59,943 nucleotides of DNA, from positions 1 to 59,943 of the forward strand of contig CAYJPL010000011.1 of NCBI GenBank assembly GCA_964372125.1, read 5' to 3'. The stretch comes from Tannockella sp964372125. Its GTDB lineage: Bacteria > Bacillota_I > Bacilli_A > Erysipelotrichales > Coprobacillaceae. Below the pieces are notes generated by a model. It worked only from the letters and a program-made list of their open reading frames with translations. It searched no databases and was not told the origin of the DNA. Position numbers and translations under genes: made by a program. Of this stretch, positions 53,753 through 59,943 are shown one piece after another; position 1 is the stretch's first letter; each line of letters begins with the position of its first letter.

Positions 53753-54091
53753 TACCATTCGCTATTTGACAACTTATACATTAAGTTAGATACACAAGAT
53801 AAAATTAAACAAAGTAAAAGAAATAATGTTGATTGATTGAATAATCACTTTTCATTATATCTTTTACTTTTTCTTTAACGCTGCATATTCCCTTTTGCAA
53901 CTTGAGTATGATGTCGCAAATAATTCGTGATAAAAAATCATATACTATATTTTATAAATAATTATCACTATAATTAAAGTTAGACAAACAAGGAAGTAAA
54001 ATGTATTATAGAAATTGTATATGGTGAGAGGTTTGGTAGCAGTATAATTATATTCAACCAAGCTATGCAGTAAAAACAAGGGAGAATGAAA
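53753..54091. other. 339-base gap with a long hairpin and a possible leader ORF
   Basis: No full gene is visible. The gap holds an 18-base hairpin (53811-53870), a TATAAT box (53969-53974), and an 8-codon ORF (54001-54027) behind AGGAAG. It forms the 5' region of the Ser-rich lipoprotein gene. Confidence 0.6.
53811..53870 (+). terminator. Long hairpin after the GNAT gene
   Basis: An 18-base stem with one mismatch (53811-53828 with 53853-53870) and a 24-base loop, followed by TTCTTTAA. It may be a terminator of the upstream gene or a binding site. Confidence 0.5.
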
Positions 54092-55009
54092 ATGAAAAAA
54101 CTATTTGATACAAAAAAGAAAAAAATAATTGCTGCTACTATTGTAGTGATATTACTTATTAGTGCTTGTACAATTCCATATTTAATGAAAGAAGAAACAT
54201 ATACATTATCTTTAAAGGATACAAATACAATTACTATTGAATACGGTACTCCATTTGAAATGGAAGAACCTATACAATATCTTAATACAGAAAATGTAAG
54301 TGATGCCCTTTTAGAGGAAGTATCAAAAAAACTTACAGTAAATGAATTAGAAACAAATGATGATGGAATCTTAGAACTAGGAGAACATACAATAATCTTT
54401 GTATACATGGACCAGAGTGTAGAAAAAACAGTACTTGTACAAGATACAACAAAACCTGTATTTGAAGACGTAAAAGATATTTCAATTGAAGAAGGTGAAA
54501 GCTATGACTTTGAAAAGAATATCAAAGCTACCGACTTAACGGATGTAACCATTACTTTTAGTGAGGTTGATCTAACAAAAACTGGAGAGCATAAAGTCAC
54601 TGCAACTGCTACAGATAGTTCAGGGAACATAGCTACCAAAGATATTAATATCGAAGTTACAAAAAAAGAAGTAGAAGAAACACCTACTGCATCAAATTCG
54701 TCAGGGAATTCTTCAAGCTCCTCTTCTAGTGGTAGTTCATCAAATACTTCTTCTAGTAGCGGTTCTTCAAGTTCCTCTAGTGGAAGTTCATCAAATACAA
54801 CTACACCAGAAGTAGAAGAACCATCAACACCAAGTGGTGGATATGATTATAAAACAGGTGATCTAGGAATCTTATTTGATTCCTTTGAAGAAGCTGGAGA
54901 CTATATGGACAATGTTTACATGATGGATGTTGATAATTTAAGAGAGGTATATGGATATGGTGTGCATCAAACCTATGATAAGTTTTACGTGAGTTTAAAG
55001 TATAGATAA
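54092..55009 (+). CDS. Predicted lipoprotein with Ig-like domains and Ser-rich linker
   Basis: A 305-residue exported protein. A Lys-rich N-terminus and hydrophobic stretch end in LLISAC, a plausible lipobox, though a plain membrane anchor is also possible. Two Ig-like stretches follow, the second opening DTTKPVFEDVKDISIEEGES and holding ATATDSSGNIAT. Then comes a ~55-residue Ser/Gly/Asn-rich linker, and a C-terminal ~55-residue domain of unknown type (LGILFDSFEEAGDYMDNVYM). The Ig-like part resembles that of the amidase at 48073. I start it at 54092, with GGGAG upstream. The function is unknown; a surface or peptidoglycan-bound role is likely. Confidence 0.8.
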   Translation: MKKLFDTKKKKIIAATIVVILLISACTIPYLMKEETYTLSLKDTNTITIEYGTPFEMEEPIQYLNTENVSDALLEEVSKKLTVNELETNDDGILELGEHTIIFVYMDQSVEKTVLVQDTTKPVFEDVKDISIEEGESYDFEKNIKATDLTDVTITFSEVDLTKTGEHKVTATATDSSGNIATKDINIEVTKKEVEETPTASNSSGNSSSSSSSGSSSNTSSSSGSSSSSSGSSSNTTTPEVEEPSTPSGGYDYKTGDLGILFDSFEEAGDYMDNVYMMDVDNLREVYGYGVHQTYDKFYVSLKYR

Positions 55010-55024
55010 CAACAATTTTATATT

Positions 55025-55060
55025 GAAAGACAATTTATGAAAATAGATTGTCTTTTTTTA
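55025..55060 (+). terminator. Intrinsic terminator of the lipoprotein gene
   Basis: AAAGACAAT / ATTGTCTTT hairpin followed by a long T run. Confidence 0.9.
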
Positions 55061-55083
55061 TGTTCAAAATCAAAAGAAAGGTA

Positions 55084-55138
55084 CTTGGCAACTTTGCCAA
55101 GGAGGCATAGAAAATGAAAAAAAGTAGATCGCCTCCTT
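55084..55138 (+). promoter_or_regulatory. Two competing hairpins ahead of the adhesin gene
   Basis: Hairpin 1 pairs CTTGGCA (55084-55090) with TGCCAAG (55095-55101). Hairpin 2 pairs AAGGAGGC (55099-55106) with GCCTCCTT (55131-55138). They share bases 55099-55101. Hairpin 2 would bury the ribosome site of the leader ORF. Confidence 0.6.
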
Positions 55139-55164
55139 CTTTCGTATATAACAGTATGAAATAG
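55114..55164 (+). CDS. Candidate 16-residue leader peptide ahead of the adhesin gene
   Basis: The ORF MKKSRSPPSFVYNSMK ends 15 bases before the adhesin ATG. It has a perfect AGGAGG ribosome site 9 bases upstream (55101-55105 region). Its codons 6-9 contain the GCCTCCTT arm that can pair with that ribosome site. Translation could thus affect the hairpins and expression of the downstream gene. It is too short for similarity searches; its translation is inference. Confidence 0.45.
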   Translation: MKKSRSPPSFVYNSMK

Positions 55165-55179
55165 AAAGAGGAAAAAGAA

Positions 55180-57945
55180 ATGAAAAAAATACATAAAATT
55201 ATTAAATTAGTAATCGTCGCTTTTTTACTAATCACAATGTTGCCAATGAGTGAAATAAGTGCTGCAACAGGAACATTACAAATTGATACATCACATGGAT
55301 GGACATTAGGAGGCACAAGCTATGGTACAGAAGGACTAATGACCATTGGTGGAAAAACAGTCTATTGTTTAGAACGTACAAAAACCTATCATAGTGGTAC
55401 TGTATATACTGCTACAGAAGATTGGGTTGACATAGGTATTTCTGATAGTGAACAAAGAGAGTTATCTTTGATTTCTTACTTTGCATCACAACGTGCAAAA
55501 TCAACTGGAAATGAAGATTGGCATGCAGTCGCTCAATCTTTAATTTGGAAAGAATTAGGAAGTGGTCAAGGTTGGGTCTTATCACCTACATTCAATACAA
55601 AAACAAAATTAGATGAGGCCATGAACACACTCCTTGATGATGTAAAACAATATGAAATATTGCCAAGTTTTGACTTTAAAACATATGATATCAAAGTTGG
55701 GGAAACAATTCGTTTAGAAGATACAAATAAAGTATTAAGTACTTTTAAAGTCGTATCTGGTGATGGACTTCAAACGAGTATTGAAGGAAACACCCTTGTA
55801 GTAACTGCAACATCTGATAGTGCTGATTTATCTTCTATTATATATAGAAAGAACATAAGTCTTTCCGATACAGGTGTAAGTATCATGTATGATGCAGGAC
55901 CTAGTGTACAAAAAGTTGGTTCGTTTCTTGTAGGTGACCCTAATACTGGATTTATTGACTTCAATGTAGAAAAGTTTGGTAATCTAGAATTGGTGAAAAG
56001 TGATGAAATAGGAAATGTTATTGAAGGAGTTACTTTTACATTTAGTAAAAATAGTGATATGTCATCTCCTATTGGAAGCTATACAACCGATGCAACAGGT
56101 AAGATATCAATTAAGGATATTGAGCCTACAACGTATTATTATCAAGAAATAAGTGCACCAGGACACTTAGAAGTTGATAGTACCATTAAAAGTATTGTAG
56201 TAGAACCTTCTAATACATCAACGATTACTGCTACAAATACCATTAAGGTGGGTTCACTAGAACTATTTAAAATTAATGAAGCAGGAGATTTTATTGACGG
56301 TGCTGTGTTTAATGTAAAATCATTGGATGCATGGAATCCGTATAATGAAAATCATACAATCACAAATGGAAATTTAGTCGTTCATGACTTGTATGTAGGT
56401 AGTTATCAAATTATGGAAGTAAGTGCCCCTGAACATCATGAAGTAACAAAAGAAGTATTTGACATTGAAATCACAGAAGGAAATACTACAAAACAAACAA
56501 TCGTAAATCGTATTAATCCACATGCAAAGATTATTATTAATAAAAGTATGGAAGGTAATCTAAAAGATACAACTGGTGTTGAGTTTACACTAACTGCCAA
56601 AGAAGATATCTATGATATTTTAACATTGAAACTTTTATATAGTGCAGGTGATGAAATCGGTATTTATGCACTTGATGGAAAAGAAACTATTGAAATCGAT
56701 TACTTACCTATTGGAAAATATCAACTACAAGAAACTAGCACAGCCCTAGGATATGAATTGGATACAAAGGTATATGATATTCATTTCCGTCAAGAAGACT
56801 ACGTTACTGCCGAGTATACGCATACGGTAGAAATTGAAAACAAACTGGTACGTACTCAAATAGAAGTTGTAAAACTTGATGCTGTGACAAGTAATCCTGT
56901 TTTAAATGAAACAGAATTTACAATGTACACGGATAAAGAACTTACAAATGTTCATCAAGTGAAAACAACTGATCCAATGACTGCTTCTGTAATATTTGAT
57001 GATTTGGTTTTTGGAAGTACATATTATATTAAAGAAACAAATGCACCTGAAGGTTATCTAGTTGGTGATGAAGTGAGAGAAGTAGTTATTGATGATGCTT
57101 ATTTAATGCAACGAAGTATAAAAATAGAAGCCATTGCAAATGAAAAGCCTACTGGTACAATTGAATTACAAAAACACCTAGAGAATTTAGAAGATATCAA
57201 TAGTCCATTATTAGGCGGTGGTGTTACTTTTCAATTAACTGCAAACATGGATATTGTTAGTCCTGACACTGGAGAAGTATTATATAGTGAAGGTGATCTA
57301 GTAAGTGTAGGTATCAGTGAGCAAGGACAATATGTAACTGATGAATTAGGAAGAATGTTTATTGGAGAACTCCCTCTAGGAACAAATGTCGCAAGCTATA
57401 AACTAGAAGAAATTAGTACAATTGAAGGATACCAATTATTAGAAGAACCAATTATCATCAATTTTGAAATCACTGATGAAATTACTCTAGAATATGTAGA
57501 ACAAGTAGAAGTAACCAATCAACTACTTACAACAGATATTGTTGTAAATAAAGTAGACAGTGTGACAAAACAAAATATTATGAGTAAAGAGTTTGAATTT
57601 ACGATGTATGCAGATGAAGCGTGCACTGAAGTACTTGAAGTAGTACAAGCAAACAGTGAAGATGGTACTGCAACATTCAAAGATGTAAAATATGGTCAAA
57701 CAGTGTACATTAAAGAAACAAAAGCACCACTTGGATATAAACTAAGTGATGAAGTAAAAACAGTCGTTACCGATATGAATTTAGAAGGTATTGGTGATGT
57801 GCATAGCTTTGAATACCAAAATATTTTATTACCAGTAGTAGTCCAATCTGGAGATAGCACTACTATAACAACGTATTTAGTTATCTTTGGAGTAACTACT
57901 ATTATTTTAGGATGTATCTACTTTAGTAGAAAGAAATACAATTAA
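55180..57945 (+). CDS. Thioester- and SpaA-domain surface adhesin
   Basis: The 921-residue protein has a signal peptide (about 1-29, ending SAAT) and an N-terminal thioester-type domain with Cys63 (TVYCLERT) and Gln119 (HAVAQSLIW). Four to six SpaA/CnaB beta-sandwich repeats follow. They carry E-box-like YIKETNAPEGY and YIKETKAPLGY and opening strands such as IEVVKLDAVT and IVVNKVDSVT, which suit intramolecular isopeptide bonds. The C-terminus has LLPVVVQSGD, a hydrophobic helix and RKKYN. This is a sorting signal without classical LPxTG. Thioester domains can bond covalently to host proteins. A 16-residue leader ORF lies upstream. Confidence 0.88.
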   Translation: MKKIHKIIKLVIVAFLLITMLPMSEISAATGTLQIDTSHGWTLGGTSYGTEGLMTIGGKTVYCLERTKTYHSGTVYTATEDWVDIGISDSEQRELSLISYFASQRAKSTGNEDWHAVAQSLIWKELGSGQGWVLSPTFNTKTKLDEAMNTLLDDVKQYEILPSFDFKTYDIKVGETIRLEDTNKVLSTFKVVSGDGLQTSIEGNTLVVTATSDSADLSSIIYRKNISLSDTGVSIMYDAGPSVQKVGSFLVGDPNTGFIDFNVEKFGNLELVKSDEIGNVIEGVTFTFSKNSDMSSPIGSYTTDATGKISIKDIEPTTYYYQEISAPGHLEVDSTIKSIVVEPSNTSTITATNTIKVGSLELFKINEAGDFIDGAVFNVKSLDAWNPYNENHTITNGNLVVHDLYVGSYQIMEVSAPEHHEVTKEVFDIEITEGNTTKQTIVNRINPHAKIIINKSMEGNLKDTTGVEFTLTAKEDIYDILTLKLLYSAGDEIGIYALDGKETIEIDYLPIGKYQLQETSTALGYELDTKVYDIHFRQEDYVTAEYTHTVEIENKLVRTQIEVVKLDAVTSNPVLNETEFTMYTDKELTNVHQVKTTDPMTASVIFDDLVFGSTYYIKETNAPEGYLVGDEVREVVIDDAYLMQRSIKIEAIANEKPTGTIELQKHLENLEDINSPLLGGGVTFQLTANMDIVSPDTGEVLYSEGDLVSVGISEQGQYVTDELGRMFIGELPLGTNVASYKLEEISTIEGYQLLEEPIIINFEITDEITLEYVEQVEVTNQLLTTDIVVNKVDSVTKQNIMSKEFEFTMYADEACTEVLEVVQANSEDGTATFKDVKYGQTVYIKETKAPLGYKLSDEVKTVVTDMNLEGIGDVHSFEYQNILLPVVVQSGDSTTITTYLVIFGVTTIILGCIYFSRKKYN

Positions 57946-58432
57946 ATAGACTACAAAACATTTAACATACTTAATTTTACATGCAAATAAAAAAGACGAG
58001 TTAAATGATATTAATAAGCGAACTGTATGTGGTTCGTTTTTTGTTTTACTGTTTATTTTTTTAAATGGTTTTATATCAGTAGTTAGAGCTCGTAAAAAAA
58101 TCATACAAGTTTCGTATCAAATTTTTATGTAAAAAATTATATGCATAAAATATCGATTCTAAGATAGAATAAAATGAATCAAATTATTTTGAACCAAAAA
58201 GACTACTTACACATTTTTATTACATCCATATTAAAAATTATAAACTTTATTTCTTACAAACTTATTCAAAAGTCAATTGTATAAGTAGCTGATAAATACA
58301 GCATTGGACATTTCGAACGATTTCAGATAATATGCGTAATATTTTTGTGTAAAATTTGTAGCATACATCCCTATTTGTTATAATTTAGATATAATTATGG
58401 AACTTTAATATTTAGTGAAAGGAGGGATTTAT
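57946..58432. other. 487-base gap, mainly featureless
   Basis: Apart from the terminator at 58015-58043, I see no gene, RNA or clear repeat here. The 3' end holds the ribosome site of the next small gene. Confidence 0.6.
58015..58043 (+). terminator. Probable terminator downstream of the adhesin
   Basis: CGAAC / GTTCG hairpin extended by a G-T pair, followed by six T, about 70 bases after the adhesin stop codon. Confidence 0.7.
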
Positions 58433-58744
58433 ATGAAGAAAAAAATTAAAGTTGCAACAATCATAGGAGCCTTGTTGCTTGGTCATGCTGGATATGTATA
58501 TTACCATAACTTTTCAGAAGATAGACATTATCGAAATAACGGGGTGAATAATGAGTATATGAAAGAAATTTTTAATGAGTCGACATCTGTGGATGTGAGA
58601 GATGCTAACGGAAAGTATATTACAGAACCCTTTTTAGAATACACATATCAGTATTATGAAAACAATGATACAAAAGGTTTTTTTGAATATGTACATCAAA
58701 ATAACATAGAAATTACTATAAATGGAGAGTCTATTAATCATTAA
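58433..58744 (+). CDS. Small exported or membrane-anchored protein of unknown function
   Basis: I do not recognise a family. The 103-residue protein has a Lys-rich N-terminus and one hydrophobic stretch (VATIIGALLLGHAGYVYY). A polar, Asn/Tyr/Glu-rich tail follows (EYTYQYYENNDTKGFFEYV). AAGGAGGG precedes the ATG at 58433. It is more likely N-terminally anchored than secreted, since no clear cleavage site is seen. Confidence 0.65.
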   Translation: MKKKIKVATIIGALLLGHAGYVYYHNFSEDRHYRNNGVNNEYMKEIFNESTSVDVRDANGKYITEPFLEYTYQYYENNDTKGFFEYVHQNNIEITINGESINH

Positions 58745-59198
58745 TTAAAAACCATCGATATTCTAAGCCGGCTATATACCTAATCCCGTATCAAAGAAAT
58801 GTGCTAAAAAACCTATTTGCCACCTAAGAAAAAGGTGGAAAACCTCTATTGAATAAATAGCTATCCAGCTATGTTTTAAGTGGTTTTGATTATGAGTATA
58901 ATTTCAGATGAAAAAAGAGTATAATCTTAAGAATACTTTACTTTCAAATGATTACGATGAAGTGTCTACTTTTGATATTTATCGTTATATTTTTCCAATA
59001 GGTTCCTCAAAAAAATGTACTATGAAGATAAAAAACAAATAGGATAATTACTATTATTTCAAAAGCAAGGTAGCGTTTTTGTATAATGTAAAGCGCAAAA
59101 AACAAGAGATATACATCGTATGGTTCCATAATATATATCAACAGCACTATAGATACTCCTCATTCAAATCTAGTATTGTACAAAAGAGGATAAAAATC
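58745..59198. other. 454-base gap with a doubtful small ORF
   Basis: A hairpin CCACCT / AGGTGG lies near 58822-58841. One open frame of 44 codons (58908-59042) has an ATG but no ribosome site. Its stretch STFDIYRYIFPIGS looks like coding sequence, so it may be the broken N-terminus of a longer gene. Confidence 0.4.
58908..59042 (+). pseudogene. Possible truncated gene fragment (44 codons)
   Basis: The frame starts MKKEYNLKNTLLSNDYDE, contains TFDIYRYIFPIG, and ends at TAG. There is no ribosome site. The composition is protein-like, but I cannot name a family. Chance is not excluded. Confidence 0.3.
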
Positions 59199-59450
59199 AT
59201 GTTGTATAAAGTGAAGATATTAAATTTTACTGCAATAATAGGATTGTATGCAGTAATTAGTTATATAATAATGACCATTATTAATAATGCTGGTCTCGTA
59301 TGGAATAAAAGCCAAGACCTTACACTAATGTATGATTACGTAAAGCAAAACTTTTTAATATGGTTAGTTATTATTGCTATTGTTGTATATGTACAAATTA
59401 TAAATGCTAAGAAAACTGATTATTGTTTTTCAGGAAATCTAAATAACTAA
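59199..59450 (+). CDS. Small membrane protein, possibly truncated
   Basis: I do not recognise a family. From the ATG at 59199 (AGAGGA 8 bases upstream) the product is 83 residues with two membrane segments (VKILNFTAIIGLYAVISY and FLIWLVIIAIVVYVQII). Directly after the TAA, the same frame continues open for 32 more codons with a third hydrophobic segment (LIALFLFSILFGFYTMFY). The gene may be cut by a nonsense mutation. Confidence 0.55.
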   Translation: MLYKVKILNFTAIIGLYAVISYIIMTIINNAGLVWNKSQDLTLMYDYVKQNFLIWLVIIAIVVYVQIINAKKTDYCFSGNLNN

Positions 59451-59628
59451 AAATACATACTTATTGCACTTTTCCTTTTTAGTATTTTATTTGGCTTCTA
59501 TACTATGTTTTACACAGTCGATAGTGAATGGCTGATGATGCTTTGTTGAGGGTTCACATCAGTAATCTGCGTAAATTACTTATATTTGTCTAAACATAAC
59601 GTTTAGAATAAATATGCTAACAAATAAC

Positions 59629-59653
59629 AAAAAAACTTCGATAAATCGAAGTT
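59629..59653 (-). terminator. Terminator of the tRNA pair
   Basis: AACTTCGAT / ATCGAAGTT-type hairpin followed by seven T on the minus strand. Confidence 0.88.
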
Positions 59654-59662
59654 AGTTTCTAA

Positions 59663-59736
59663 TGGCAGGGGCGGCAGGAATCGAACCCGCATCAGCGGTT
59701 TTGGAGACCGTTATATTACCACTATACTACGCCCCT
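59663..59736 (-). tRNA. tRNA-Trp (anticodon CCA)
   Basis: On the minus strand a full cloverleaf reads AGGGGCG at the 5' end, anticodon loop CTCCAAA, a T arm with GGTTCGATTCC, and CGCCCCT plus G and an encoded CCA. It is downstream of tRNA-Glu in the same transcript. Confidence 0.96.
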
Positions 59737-59739
59737 ATA

Positions 59740-59815
59740 TGGTGACTCGTACGGGATTCGAACCCGTGAATGCTTGCGTGAAAGGCAAGTGAGTTAACCG
59801 TTTCTCCAACGAGCC
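59740..59815 (-). tRNA. tRNA-Glu (anticodon TTC)
   Basis: Minus-strand cloverleaf with acceptor GGCTCGT / ACGAGTC, anticodon loop CTTTCAC, T arm ACGGGTTCGAATCCCGT and an encoded CCA. Three bases separate it from tRNA-Trp. Confidence 0.96.
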
Positions 59816-59832
59816 ATATTAACTGCTTTTCT

Positions 59833-59861
59833 ATAATATCATAGGGATATTACAAATGCAA
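59833..59861 (-). promoter_or_regulatory. tRNA-Glu/Trp promoter
   Basis: TTGCAT (59856-59861), 17 bases, TATTAT (59833-59838) on the minus strand, about 18 bases before tRNA-Glu. Confidence 0.82.
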
Positions 59862-59943
59862 TACTATTTTAGATTTTTTTATAAAAGATCTGAATCTAAA
59901 GTGATAATGTCTTAGTATATTATAAAATGAAAATGTCCTAATG

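Noticed and set aside
53980..54408. Minus-strand open frame of 142 codons over the lipoprotein start
   Set aside because: It overlaps the clearly coding plus-strand signal peptide and Ig-like region, has no ribosome site, and gives a Ser/Phe/Ile-rich shadow translation.
58822..58841. CCACCT / AGGTGG hairpin that resembles the end structures of IS200/IS605-type elements
   Set aside because: No TnpA or TnpB frame, partner end or guide-like RNA is found nearby, and a 6-base stem is expected by chance.
59589..59608. TCTAAAC / GTTTAGA inverted repeat
   Set aside because: It lies in a spacer without a T run or adjacent promoter, so neither terminator nor operator can be supported.
1..59943. CRISPR array or long direct repeats
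   Set aside because: I saw no regularly spaced repeats of 20-40 bases; the only repeats are hairpin arms, tRNA arms and related SpaA modules.

Overview
The window is AT-rich (roughly one third G+C by eye), gene-dense DNA from a low-GC Gram-positive (Bacillota). Strong AGGAGG ribosome sites, near-consensus sigma-A promoters with 17-base spacers and intrinsic terminators occur throughout. Pyruvate:ferredoxin oxidoreductase, pyruvate phosphate dikinase, Rex, the non-mevalonate isoprenoid enzymes IspG and IspH, a sortase and an SpaA-type adhesin suggest an anaerobic gut-type fermenter, perhaps Erysipelotrichia. That placement is inference; there is no rRNA here.

Layout. 1-19740 is almost all minus strand: nifJ; dprA-like/rhomboid/galU/membrane protein; ppdK; a DbpA-type RNA helicase; a 2-hydroxyacid dehydrogenase with a phosphoesterase; and the ntdP-tsaE-tsaB-rimI-tsaD-rex-asnS operon (tRNA t6A synthesis, redox sensing, Asn-tRNA charging). 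A TPP riboswitch controls thiT at 19.8 kb, and a glmS ribozyme precedes glmS at 20.6 kb. 22.6-33.2 kb (minus) holds rpsO with a structured leader, two HAD phosphatases, a divergent PEPCK-like protein, sortase with a histidine-kinase-like membrane protein, signal peptidase I, aminopeptidase, pyrimidine-nucleoside phosphorylase and fmt. 33.3-39.3 kb (mostly plus) holds rpsT, pepF, ispG, and a Crp/Fnr regulator divergent from an AdoHcy-hydrolase-like gene.

39.3-47.9 kb has small regulators and enzymes and a metal block: ygbA_NO/ybaN-type pair, an HMA_2 protein plus P-type ATPase with a frameshifted DUF6110-type gene, and a zinc/manganese-type ABC transporter. Two units of this block carry GTTAGC-type palindromes just downstream of their promoters. 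48-60 kb is more accessory: an anchored amidase, ispH, several GNAT and VOC proteins, a Ser-rich lipoprotein, a 921-residue thioester/SpaA adhesin preceded by a tiny leader ORF inside an RNA hairpin, unknown small exported proteins, remnants, and tRNA-Glu and tRNA-Trp.

The most unusual signals are the leader ORF/hairpin ahead of the adhesin, the poly-A frameshift in the metal operon, the shared metal-type operators, the divergent PEPCK-like protein, and operator-like palindromes at nifJ and ppdK, whose products both act at the PEP-pyruvate-acetyl-CoA node.
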